From Deltaproteobacteria bacterium (GTDB lineage: Bacteria > Myxococcota_A > Bradymonadia > REDH01): 64,000 bases of DNA. Below are positions 17,815 to 28,978 of this stretch, piece by piece. Below the pieces are notes generated by a model. That model saw nothing but the letters and a program-made list of their open reading frames with translations. It had not been told where the DNA came from and did not search any database. Location of the stretch: assembly GCA_007693585.1 (NCBI GenBank), contig REDH01000059.1, positions 1-64,000 of the forward strand, given 5' to 3'. Numbering within the stretch: the stretch's first letter is position 1; the number at the start of each line of letters is the position of its first letter. Position numbers and translations under genes: made by a program.

Positions 17815-19077
17815 TCAGCGCCGGTCGACGAAGTCGAAGTCGAGGGTGATGCTGGCGATGCCGGTGCCCTCGGTGGCGCTGGAGAACCGGAGGCTGCGGA
17901 GCTCGCGCTCGATGCAGCCGTCCAGCTCGGCGCTGCGAAGATCGGAGTGGCGGCGCTGCACCTCGGTGACCCGGCCGCCGCCGTCGATGGTGAGCTGGGC
18001 GACCATGCTGCCGACGCGGGTGGTCTGGTCCTCGCCCATGCGGGACGCGTAGCACTGGGTGAACCGGTCGAGGGCTCCAGCGAAGATTCCCTCGACGGTC
18101 TCCCGGGATGCGTCCTCGATTCGGTTGGCGGAGGCTCGGCGCACCTGGACGCGGGCATCGCGGCGCAGTCCGGCCGGGTCGACATTGACGGAGGCGAGGT
18201 GCTCGCCGTCGGCGCCGAAGACGTGGACGTGGTGCCGGTCGTCTCCGATGTAGAGTCGCGGTCCGTGGCCGAGGTCGACGACGGCCGCGCTGTGGAGCTG
18301 CTCACCGCCGAACGTGTGCCGGGCCAGGACGGCACCGTCGTCCGCGGCGGTGATGCGGAGCTCGCCGCCGTCGGCGGCGAGGGTCACCTGGCGGCCGCCG
18401 AGATCGAGCGGCCGGTCACCCCGGGCGAGCGCCGCGGTGCGGGTCAGGTTGGCGGCTCCGCGGGCCATCGTGTCGGGGGCGCCGCCCTCGCGCTCTTCCG
18501 GTCCGTCGAAACGGAAGTCGAAGAAGAGGTGATTGCTGCCGCTCTCGCACGCGAGGTCGAGCTTGCGGTTGGAGGAGAAGTCGTCGATCCAGCACTGGCC
18601 GAGCCGGTAGCCCCGACCCTCCCAGACGAAGATGCGCTGGCCGTCGTGGGAGTGGATCTCCACCCGGTTGCCGTTGCGGCACAGGATCTGAAGCCCGCGG
18701 TCCTGCGTGAAGTCGCCGAGGAAGAACTGCTCGCAGCCGCCGGGGATGCCCCAGATCGGGTCGGCGTTGTGATCGAGGACGAAGGCCGGACGTCCCGCGC
18801 CGACGAACTCGCGGTTGCGGTCGCCGTCGAGGTCCTCGATCCAGATCCACGGCTGGTCGAACCCGGAGCGCGCCGTCCGCTGGTGCCGAAACGCCCGGAA
18901 GAGCGCGTTGTCCGCGTCGAGGAAGGCGATTCCCCCCGGGGTGATGGCCGCCACGAGCGGACGCTCCGCGTCGCCCGCCTCCTGGATGTGCTGAACCTCG
19001 CCCGCATGGGCGACGGTCACGGCGAAGAGCGAGAGGACGGCCAGCGCGGCGGTGAGGGTGGTGCGTTGCGTCGTCAT
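17815..19077 (-). CDS. Secreted protein with AgmX/PglI-type C-terminal domain
   Basis: 420 residues. The start at 19077 has AAGGAG eight bases upstream and gives a signal peptide cleaved after AHA (residue 25). Residues 30-300 contain FG-GAP/VCBS-like segments (ITPGGIAFLDADN, IEDLDGDRNREFVGAG, FLGDFTQDRGLQILC, VVDLGHGPRLYIGDD), suggesting a beta-propeller. The last 90 residues (CYASRM...VAQLTIDGGGRV...CIERELRSLRFS...ITLDFDF) fit the myxobacterial AgmX/PglI C-terminal domain, found on many gliding and envelope proteins. No enzymatic motif. Gene order suggests possible read-through into hutUI, though a functional link is not obvious. Confidence 0.85.
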   Translation of the reverse strand: MTTQRTTLTAALAVLSLFAVTVAHAGEVQHIQEAGDAERPLVAAITPGGIAFLDADNALFRAFRHQRTARSGFDQPWIWIEDLDGDRNREFVGAGRPAFVLDHNADPIWGIPGGCEQFFLGDFTQDRGLQILCRNGNRVEIHSHDGQRIFVWEGRGYRLGQCWIDDFSSNRKLDLACESGSNHLFFDFRFDGPEEREGGAPDTMARGAANLTRTAALARGDRPLDLGGRQVTLAADGGELRITAADDGAVLARHTFGGEQLHSAAVVDLGHGPRLYIGDDRHHVHVFGADGEHLASVNVDPAGLRRDARVQVRRASANRIEDASRETVEGIFAGALDRFTQCYASRMGEDQTTRVGSMVAQLTIDGGGRVTEVQRRHSDLRSAELDGCIERELRSLRFSSATEGTGIASITLDFDFVDRR

Positions 19078-19293
19078 GACCACTTCTCCTTGCAGGGGTG
19101 GATGCGCGGGGTGCACGCCGGGAGGACCGGGTACACCGTGTCCCGGGGCGCAGGTGTCGTGGATCGGGGCAGGCCCGGTGTCAACGCGCACGTCGGGGCA
19201 CTTCCGGGGAACAACTCCGGCGGCAGGATCGTTCCCCCGCCATCGGTGCCGGGGCGCACCGGATGGATGACGCGGATGCACAGCTCGGTCGCG

Positions 19294-19321
19294 TTGCCAT
19301 CCTCGATCGCCCGTGTTAGCC
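19294..19321 (+). promoter_or_regulatory. Candidate promoter before the GspE_N/dynamin operon
   Basis: TTGCCA (19294-19299) and TTAGCC (19316-19321), spacer 16, ending about 48 bases before the ATG at 19369. Same style as the other TTGnnn/NTAG candidates in this window. Confidence 0.4.
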
Positions 19322-19368
19322 CGGTCGGCGCTGCTGCGCCCCTCCACCGTGTCTGGTCCCCGGCCACC

Positions 19369-20184
19369 ATGCTCGACGACGCCACCTTCAGCCGCATCGC
19401 GCTCTCCTACAGCCTCCTGAGCCCCGCCGCCCTGCGCGAGGTCGAGGAGCTCGCCACCCTGCGCAAGCTCCCCCGTGTCGAGGTGGCCCTGCAGACCGGC
19501 TCCGTGCGCGAGGAACAGCTCGCCCAGGCCGTCGCGCGCTCCCTCAACCTGGCCTACCGGGACCTGGAGAACGAGCCGCCGTCCACCACCTGGGCCCGGC
19601 GCGTGCCCATCCGGATCCTCCGCCACCACCGCGTCGTCCCCCTCGGCCAGGCCAGTGCCCCGGGCACCGTGCTGCTCGGGATGGTGGACCCCCTCGACAT
19701 CGACGCGCAGCAGGAGGCCGGCGCCCACCTCAAGGCCGCGATCGAGCCCGTGGTGGTCGGACGCCGCGCCCTCGACGCGGCCCTCGCCACCCTCAACGAC
19801 CCCGGACACGATGCCCCTCGGCGCAGCGGCGCCGCTCAGACCACGCCGGGAAGCCACGTCGGACCCCTGCCGCGCTCATCGAGCGCCGATACCCGACCCG
19901 GCAGCGCCCGCCCCGTGTCCCCGCACCAGACCGTGGAGATGGAGCAGCTCGACTTCGTCGGGGACCGACACCAGACCCACACCTCCAGACACCAGACCAC
20001 CCGCAACACCCGCCTGCCCCGTGCGGAGGACGGCGGGCTCGCCGACCCCCTCAGCCTCCTCGTCCAGCGCCACGACAGCGACGTGCTCGTCCAGGGCCTC
20101 ATCGAGGCGCTCGTCGCCCGACGCATCGTCTCCATCGCGGACATCGAACGCGCCATCGAGGCCCGCCGCAGCGGAAAGAAGTAG
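19369..20184 (+). CDS. Stand-alone GspE N-terminal (MshEN-like) domain protein
   Basis: 271 residues. The first 145 residues resemble the N-terminal domain of type II secretion/pilus ATPases GspE/MshE/PilB: a helical repeat (LLSPAALREVEELATLRKLPRVEVALQTGSVREEQLAQAVARSL split over two helices), then LAYRDL and an alpha/beta half (VVPLGQ, VLLGMVDPLDIDAQQ). No ATPase domain follows. In some GspE_N/MshEN domains this region binds c-di-GMP. A disordered linker (about 150-230) leads to a short helical C-terminus (VLVQGLIEALVARRIVSIADIERAIEARR) like a second GspE_N helix pair. It precedes the dynamin-like GTPase by 75 bp on the same strand. Confidence 0.8.
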   Translation: MLDDATFSRIALSYSLLSPAALREVEELATLRKLPRVEVALQTGSVREEQLAQAVARSLNLAYRDLENEPPSTTWARRVPIRILRHHRVVPLGQASAPGTVLLGMVDPLDIDAQQEAGAHLKAAIEPVVVGRRALDAALATLNDPGHDAPRRSGAAQTTPGSHVGPLPRSSSADTRPGSARPVSPHQTVEMEQLDFVGDRHQTHTSRHQTTRNTRLPRAEDGGLADPLSLLVQRHDSDVLVQGLIEALVARRIVSIADIERAIEARRSGKK

Positions 20185-20205
20185 CACCACCCGCCGGGAG
20201 GGAGC

Positions 20206-20223
20206 GCGACCTCCGATGGTCGC
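20206..20223 (+). other. Small hairpin between GspE_N and dynamin-like genes
   Basis: GCGACC (20206-20211) and GGTCGC (20218-20223) with a six-base loop, 36 bases before the next ATG. It may weakly attenuate or stabilise the operon transcript; there is no T-tract. Confidence 0.3.
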
Positions 20224-20259
20224 CTCGGGCCCGATCCCCCCGAACCCCCACGCGCCGGC

Positions 20260-23202
20260 ATGAGCCTCCTCCAGCGCTTCTCCAATCACCTGCAGAACCT
20301 CGCCGACGACATCGACGTCCGGCGCAATCCCACCCTCAAGGGGCTCCTCGACCGTGCGGAAGTGGCGTTCGCCGAGGACAGGCACCACGAAGCCCTCCAC
20401 CTGCTCGCCCGCGCCGAGGCCGAGAACCCCCGGGTCGGGCGCATTCACCTCGTCCGGGGACTCATCCTCCAGGCCCTGCAGCAGCACGACGAGGCCCGCC
20501 GGCACCTCCTGCGCAGCATCGAGCTCCGGGAAACGTTCACCGCGCGGTTCACCCTGGGCGAGATCGCGATGGCCTCGTCGGACTGCACGGACGGACACGC
20601 CCACTTCCAGCGCGCCCTCAAGCTCGCCGGCGAGGACGACGAGCGCGTCGCCGCCCTCGGTGCCCTGGCCTCGATTCACGAACGGCAGGGGGCCCGGCCG
20701 CGAGCGATCCCCCTCCTGCGTCAGGCGCTCCGCATTCGCGAGGACGACCCGGCGCTCGCCGTGCGCCTCGCCCGGGCGCTCCACGAGGACGGAGACGACG
20801 AGACCGCCTGGCTCGCCCTCGCTCCGGCGCTCGCCGCCGACCCCCCCCCGCGGGACGCCCTGCTTCTCGGCGCATCACTGGCCACCGGAGCGGCCGAGGC
20901 GGGAGTCCCGGAGGCCCACCGGCTGCTCGACCTCCTCGCGGCGCAGGAGGGCGAGTCCGGCGCCGTGCTCATGCAGCGTGCCGCGCTGCTCGAGCGGGAG
21001 CAACGCCCCGCCGAGGCCCTGCCACTTCTCATCCGGGCCCTGATCGACACCACCGTCGATGCCGACCGGATCGGCCTCCTCGAACGCATCGCCGCCTGCT
21101 ACCGAGCCGATGGCTCCCGGGACCAGGCCCGCGAGACCCTGCGCCAGGCCGTGGCCATCGAGCCCTCGCCCCGCCTCGTCCGCCAGCTCGCCCGCGCCGA
21201 ACTCGAGACCGGGGAGGCCCGCTCCGCACTCGCCCGCCTCGACGCGCTCGCCGAGAGCGCTCCGGGCATCGATCGCGCACTCCAGCTCCTGCGCGGCCGC
21301 GCTGCCCTCGCTCTGGGCGACCTCGAGGCCGCCCGGCAGGCCCTCGGCGCGCTGCGCTCCGCCAGCATGGGGCCGGAGACCCTCCTCGCCCTCGGTCAGC
21401 TCGCCCTCGCCGAGGGAGACGCGGTCGAGGCGCTCGGGCTCCTGCGGGAGGCAGCCCTCGACCCCGCCTGGCGATCCCTCGCGGAGGCCCCCCTCGCGGA
21501 GGCCCTCGCCGCCCTCGCCCCGGACCTGCCCGATCCGGGCTCCGTCGACGCACTCGGGCCGGCACGACTGGCGCCGTTCCTGGACGCCCTCGCCCCCGTG
21601 ATCGCCGCCCACCCGCTGCTCAGCCCGCTCCTTCCGCGCGCCACCGCCCTCCGCCAGCAGCTCGACGCGCCGCTGACCGTCGCCGTGCTCGGGGAGTTCA
21701 ACGCCGGCAAGAGCACACTCATCAACGCTTTCGTGGCCGAGGAGATGGTCGCGACCGGGGTCCTGCCGACCACCAGCCACGTCAACGTCATCCGGTATGG
21801 CCCCCGGCCCGTCGCCCGCTGGACCCGCACCGACGGTGCCGTCGAGGAACTGCCCTTTGCCGAGGCCGCCACCCTCGTCCGCCAGCGCCCCGAAGAGATC
21901 GCCGAGCTGGAGTTCTGCTACCCGCACCCGGAGCTGCGGTCGATCCACTTCTGGGACACCCCCGGATTCAACGCTCCCGTGGACGAACACGAGCAGCGCG
22001 CCGGCCGAGCCCTGCAGACCGCCGACGCCATCCTCTGGCTCCTCGACGCGCACCAGGCCCTGACCGCCACGGAGTTCTCGCGCCTCGAGGAGATCACCCG
22101 GCCGCGAGAGCGCCTGCTCATCGTGATCAACAAGATCGACCGGCTCGGTCGCGACGCGGAGGAGGCGGTGCAGGCCATCCGCGGGCACCTCGAGGACCAC
22201 CTCGACGGACGGTACGCGGGCATCTTCCCCCTGTCCGCCCTCCAGGCCCTGGAGGCGCGCCGTCAGGGAGAGGACGAGGGCAGCGACGGCGCCGGCGAGG
22301 GCTGGCGGGTCTTCGAGCTCGCGCTCCGCGAGCGCTTCTTCGCCCGTGCCGGACGGCTGAAGTCGCTCGAGGTGGCCGTCTCGCTGACCGGCCTCGCCGA
22401 CGATGCGCTCGCCCGGGCAGCCGCGGCGCTCGACGCGGTCGCCACCGCCCGCGAGGGGATTCGACAGAGACGGGAGGCGCTGGGCCATCGCGCCGCCCGG
22501 TGGGAGACCCGCGTTCTCACCCCGGCGCGGGAGGAGCTGCAGCAGGCCCTCCAGGCCCTCCGGACCCGCACTGCCGCGGAGATCGTGGATCTCGTCGGCA
22601 GCGAGGCGGGGCTGCTCGGCCGGCGCCGCCTCGAGGGGGAGGACCGGCGCCTGCTCTCCCAGCAGCTCCGCGATCGCACCCGGGCGCTGCTCGATGCGGC
22701 GCGTCAACGCCTCATGGAGGATGTCCGACGCACCGAGGAGGAGGTCGTGCGGACCGTCGAACAGGCCGCCACCCTGGTCGGACCGCCCGAGTCCCGGACC
22801 CTCCGCCGCCGGCTCGAGGCGTGGCTCGCCGAAGCACGGGCCCTCGAACGGCTCCTGGACGAGCGGGCGGGCCAGGCCCCCTACGCCCGGCTGATCGCCC
22901 GGCTGGAAGCCGACGGCGATCGGGTCCTCGAGGAGGTCGCGGCGGCCACCTCCCGCACGGAGGGGGAGCGCGAGGCCCTGCTGCGACGGCTGCTCCCCGA
23001 CCGCGACGATCTCGACCGCGAGCGTCTCCTCGCGTGGGGCGAGGAGTACGCGGCGAGCGCGCTGCGGCTGTGCGAGCACGCCGAGCGCGATCTGGAGCTG
23101 CTGACCCTCGACATCGACCACCGGATCGTGCGACCCTTTCGCGCCACCGCCGCCGCGCTGCGCCCGCTCGGTGCCGCCGCGGTGACCTCCCCTTCGGACT
23201 GA
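20260..23202 (+). CDS. TPR-dynamin-like GTPase
   Basis: 980 residues with two parts. Residues 25-450 are tetratricopeptide-like helical repeats (ARRHLLRSIELRETF, AIPLLRQALRIREDD, ARETLRQAVAIEPSP). From about 465 comes a dynamin-family GTPase: P-loop GEFNAGKST (478-486), G3 DTPG (566-569) and G4 NKID (624-627). The rest (about 700-965) is long, charged and helical, fitting the stalk/assembly region of bacterial dynamin-like proteins. No clear transmembrane helix is seen, so membrane contact, if any, would be via the helical tip. Bacterial dynamins remodel or repair membranes and some act in antiphage defence. Fusion to a long TPR array is unusual. It sits between a GspE_N protein and a lipoprotein gene 9 bp downstream. 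Confidence 0.88.
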   Translation: MSLLQRFSNHLQNLADDIDVRRNPTLKGLLDRAEVAFAEDRHHEALHLLARAEAENPRVGRIHLVRGLILQALQQHDEARRHLLRSIELRETFTARFTLGEIAMASSDCTDGHAHFQRALKLAGEDDERVAALGALASIHERQGARPRAIPLLRQALRIREDDPALAVRLARALHEDGDDETAWLALAPALAADPPPRDALLLGASLATGAAEAGVPEAHRLLDLLAAQEGESGAVLMQRAALLEREQRPAEALPLLIRALIDTTVDADRIGLLERIAACYRADGSRDQARETLRQAVAIEPSPRLVRQLARAELETGEARSALARLDALAESAPGIDRALQLLRGRAALALGDLEAARQALGALRSASMGPETLLALGQLALAEGDAVEALGLLREAALDPAWRSLAEAPLAEALAALAPDLPDPGSVDALGPARLAPFLDALAPVIAAHPLLSPLLPRATALRQQLDAPLTVAVLGEFNAGKSTLINAFVAEEMVATGVLPTTSHVNVIRYGPRPVARWTRTDGAVEELPFAEAATLVRQRPEEIAELEFCYPHPELRSIHFWDTPGFNAPVDEHEQRAGRALQTADAILWLLDAHQALTATEFSRLEEITRPRERLLIVINKIDRLGRDAEEAVQAIRGHLEDHLDGRYAGIFPLSALQALEARRQGEDEGSDGAGEGWRVFELALRERFFARAGRLKSLEVAVSLTGLADDALARAAAALDAVATAREGIRQRREALGHRAARWETRVLTPAREELQQALQALRTRTAAEIVDLVGSEAGLLGRRRLEGEDRRLLSQQLRDRTRALLDAARQRLMEDVRRTEEEVVRTVEQAATLVGPPESRTLRRRLEAWLAEARALERLLDERAGQAPYARLIARLEADGDRVLEEVAAATSRTEGEREALLRRLLPDRDDLDRERLLAWGEEYAASALRLCEHAERDLELLTLDIDHRIVRPFRATAAALRPLGAAAVTSPSD

Positions 23203-23211
23203 AGGCCCGTC

Positions 23212-23871
23212 GTGCGCCATCGAACCCTTCCCCTGCTGCCGTTCCTCGCCGCGATTCTCTTCGCCTGCCCCGGAGACCGCGAGGACGAAGCGGCGGAGCT
23301 CGAGCCGGAGACCGCCGAGCTCGCGGAGCCCGCCCCCGGACCGGACGGGGAGGCAGACGAACCCGCGATCCCCACGGAGACGGACGAGGAGACGGAAGTG
23401 GCGGCGCTCACCGTCGCCGAGCTGAGGGAGCTCAGGGCCCGACTCGGCCTGGCCCCGCCGTCTCCCCCGGCGGTACAGAACCTCCTCACGCGGGCGGACA
23501 TTCGCGAGATCCTCCGCTACGACGGCCTGCTCCGGGAGCTTCCCCTGCAGGGGCAGGAGCCCTCGCCCGGCTGGAACGCCATGCGAATCGCACCCGAGGA
23601 CGGACTGGGCGTCGCCGTGCAGCGGTGGATCGTGGACGACCCCGCACAGCGGGACCGACGGTTTCGTCGCCTGCGCGACACCTGGATCGCCGTGGACCGC
23701 GACGCCCCCGAGCTCGGCCAGGCCTCGTTCGGCGGCACCTTCGACGGGGTCCACCACCTGGCGTTCCGCCACGACCGCTCGCGCAGCATCATCGTGATCA
23801 CGCTGGACGGCGCCATGGGCGACGGCGAGCAGCTCCGGACGCTCGGGGCCCGGATCGCCGAGCGCCTCTAG
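23212..23871 (+). CDS. Lipoprotein, function unknown
   Basis: 219 residues from a GTG start, 9 bp after the dynamin-like gene. Signal peptide with lipobox LFAC (Cys19), then a Glu/Pro-rich acidic tether to about residue 65. The globular part (about 68-219) has helices (VAELRELRARLGL) and strands (HLAFRHDRSRSIIVITLDG) but no motif I recognise. Its position as the last gene of the GspE_N/dynamin operon suggests an envelope partner of that system. Confidence 0.75.
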   Translation: MRHRTLPLLPFLAAILFACPGDREDEAAELEPETAELAEPAPGPDGEADEPAIPTETDEETEVAALTVAELRELRARLGLAPPSPPAVQNLLTRADIREILRYDGLLRELPLQGQEPSPGWNAMRIAPEDGLGVAVQRWIVDDPAQRDRRFRRLRDTWIAVDRDAPELGQASFGGTFDGVHHLAFRHDRSRSIIVITLDGAMGDGEQLRTLGARIAERL

Positions 23872-24237
23872 CCGGGCCCGAGCGGTTCCGGACCCGTGGG
23901 GCGGAACATCGCAGGGTCGACTCCGGACCTCGTTCAGGCGCATTGACCCTCTTCATGGCCTCCGACCGGAGAGCGTCGAAGGATCATGGTCCGGCACCGT
24001 CGGGCCGTTGCCCGAACGGCCCTCGCCATGGACTCCGACGGCGCGAGCGTTCGGCGACCGCACACTGCCGCGGTTCCGGGCCGCACCGGCGGAACCGTCG
24101 CTCCCCCCGGCAGGCGGGGAGGAGACGGGTAAACCGTTGCATTGCAGAGCGTTCCATGATAGCCGCTGATGACGATTCGGTGCGCTGCATGAACGGAGAA
24201 CGGTGCTGGCCGTCGCCCCCTGAACGGGAGTGGACCC
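23872..24237. other. Intergenic region, 366 bp
   Basis: No coding signal is convincing. It holds a hairpin (CGGTTCC 24071-24077, GGAACCG 24091-24097) that may end the upstream operon, and a candidate promoter, TTGCAT (24136-24141) with ATAGCC 16 bases later (24158-24163), inside an AT-richer patch about 75 bases before the next ATG. Confidence 0.45.
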
Positions 24238-26931
<2,694 letters not shown>

Positions 26932-27427
26932 ACGATGCCATGGGCCACGCCCGGCCGACGGACCACCGGCGGCGGCGAAGCCCCCCTCCCGGGAGCGGAA
27001 GCGCGGGGGGGAACCGTGGCTGTCGACGCCGCGGATGGGGCAGCGGGCAGCGCGCCCGCCGGAGAAACGCGGCCCCGGCCCGGTCGAGCCGGGAGCCACT
27101 GGCAGGGTGATCGCAGGATCCGGGGTACGAACCGGCCTGGCCCCGTGCGGCGGTTCGCGTTGGCCGAAACGGCCCGAAGCACTTCGGTCCTCGATGGTGA
27201 GTCCGCCACAGGGAGGGGGTCGGTGGCGACTCGGTGTGGGCGCTGGAGCATGCGGGCGGAGGGATCTTGCGGCTTTGCCCCGCAGCACCTCGATGCTACG
27301 GTGCGGAGCCGGTCCGGCGGCACTCCGGTCTGAACACCCCGTGTCCGGGCTGCGTCGTGCCCGGCACCGAAGCCCCGCTGCCCGACGGATTCCGCGCGTC
27401 GGGCGGTGCTGCCCCCGGGGAGGAATC
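26932..27427. other. Intergenic region, 496 bp
   Basis: No gene is supported. The amidase frame is open through it, but no sequence before the ATG at 27428 looks like amidase. A hairpin CCCGACG (27381-27387)/CGTCGGG (27397-27403) sits just before the amidase ribosome site and could affect its translation. No clear promoter was found. Confidence 0.5.
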
Positions 27428-28978
27428 ATGTCCGACAGGCCTCGAGATCCCTTTCGCGATTCCGCCCGGTCGCTGGCGGCAGCCCTCCGGTCCGGCGAGG
27501 TCACGAGCCGCGCGCTGGTCGACGCGACCATCGCCCATGCGCAGGTGGTCAACCCGCTGCTCAACGCCATCGTCGCGGACCGGTTCGCCGACGCCCGGGC
27601 GGACGCGGACGCGGCGGATCGCCGCATCGTCGCCGCGCGCGCCGCGGGTTGCGAGGAAGAGCTTCCGCCCCTGCTCGGCGTGCCCTGCACCATCAAGGAG
27701 AGCTTCGAGGTGACGGGGATGCCCAACACCTCCGGGCTGGTCGCCCGACAGGGCGTTCGGGCGGAGCGAGACGCCGTCACCGTCCGTCGGCTGCGCGAGG
27801 CGGGGGCGGTGGTTCTCGGCGTGACGAACACGAGCGAGCTCTGCATGTGGATGGAGAGCAGCAACCGGGTCTACGGCCGCACCAACAACCCCTACGACCT
27901 GCGCCGGATCGTCGGCGGATCATCCGGGGGCGAGGGCGCGGCGGTGGGGGCCGCCTACGCTCCGTTCGGGCTCGGGGCCGACGTGGGCGGCTCCATCCGG
28001 ATGCCCGCCTTCTTCAACGGGGTGTTCGGCCACAAGCCGAGCGGCCGGTTGATCCCGAACGCCGGGCAGTACCCGCTCGGCGGCCCGGAGACCCAGCCCT
28101 TCCTGTGCACGGGCCCGCTGTGCCGTCGGGCGGAGGACCTGATGCCCCTCGTCCGGCTGCTCGCCGGCCCGGACCCGGAGGATGGGGCCTGCGTGCCGAT
28201 GGAGCTGGGCGACCCGGCCACCGTGGACCTGGGCGGAATGAGAGTCGTCCACATCCCCGACGACGGGCGCATCGGCGTGGCCTCCACCCTCCGCAAGTCC
28301 CAGGAGGACGCGGTCGCGTGGCTTCGCGCAGCCGGTGCCGACGTGCAGGTCCATCGCCCGCCCGAGCTCCGCCGCTCCGTGGAGATCTGGGGCGCCATGC
28401 TCGAGGCCGCCGGCGGGCCCACGTTCCGCTCCATGCTGGCCGACGGGCGGGACGGATTCTCGGCGCCGGTGGAGTTCATGCGGTGGGCCTCGCGTCGCTC
28501 GCCCCACACCCTGCCCGCGCTCATGCTGGCCGTGCTCGAGACGTTGCCGACGGCGGCGGAGGCCCAGGCCCGGGCGTTCCTGCAGTCCGGCGAGAGCCTG
28601 CGCAATCGGCTGGAGGATCTGGTGGGCGACAACGGGATCTTTCTCTACCCGTCGCACGCGCGTCCCGCGCCCCGCCACTATGCGCCGCTGCTCCTGCCGT
28701 GGCGGTGGGCGTACACCGCGATTCTCAACGTCATGGAGGTCCCGGTGACCCAGGTGCCTCTGGGGCTCGACGCCGGAGGCCGGCCGCTGGGCGTGCAGGT
28801 GGGCGGGCGCCGCGGGGACGATCACCGGACCATCGCTGTGGCGGAGGCCCTCGAGCGGGCGTTCGGCGGGTGGGTACCGCCCTGGGAGAGCGCGGTGGCG
28901 CAGCGGCGCGGGGTGGGCGCGTTCGCCCCTTCGCTGGCCCTGGCGTCCGGTCGGGGAGTGGGGGTCGTCGGGGCATGA
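27428..28978 (+). CDS. Amidase signature family hydrolase
   Basis: 516 residues, start chosen for the GGGGAGGAATC ribosome site just upstream. It has the amidase signature with a complete Ser-cisSer-Lys triad: Lys90 (CTIKES), Ser165 (GGSSGGE) and Ser189 (GADVGGSIRMPA). The 75- and 24-residue spacings are the same as the textbook FAAH triad (142/217/241). C-terminal segments (TQVPLGLD, LGVQVGGRRGDD) also match the fatty-acid-amide/indoleacetamide branch, so it may cleave aliphatic or aryl amides rather than being GatA (no gatB/C nearby). No signal peptide. Its stop overlaps the hrpB start (ATGA). Confidence 0.92.
   Translation: MSDRPRDPFRDSARSLAAALRSGEVTSRALVDATIAHAQVVNPLLNAIVADRFADARADADAADRRIVAARAAGCEEELPPLLGVPCTIKESFEVTGMPNTSGLVARQGVRAERDAVTVRRLREAGAVVLGVTNTSELCMWMESSNRVYGRTNNPYDLRRIVGGSSGGEGAAVGAAYAPFGLGADVGGSIRMPAFFNGVFGHKPSGRLIPNAGQYPLGGPETQPFLCTGPLCRRAEDLMPLVRLLAGPDPEDGACVPMELGDPATVDLGGMRVVHIPDDGRIGVASTLRKSQEDAVAWLRAAGADVQVHRPPELRRSVEIWGAMLEAAGGPTFRSMLADGRDGFSAPVEFMRWASRRSPHTLPALMLAVLETLPTAAEAQARAFLQSGESLRNRLEDLVGDNGIFLYPSHARPAPRHYAPLLLPWRWAYTAILNVMEVPVTQVPLGLDAGGRPLGVQVGGRRGDDHRTIAVAEALERAFGGWVPPWESAVAQRRGVGAFAPSLALASGRGVGVVGA

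Noticed and set aside
16090-19368. Long plus-strand open frame continuous with the GspE_N gene
   Set aside because: Antisense to hutU and the AgmX-tail gene; homology-like sequence begins only at the ATG at 19369.
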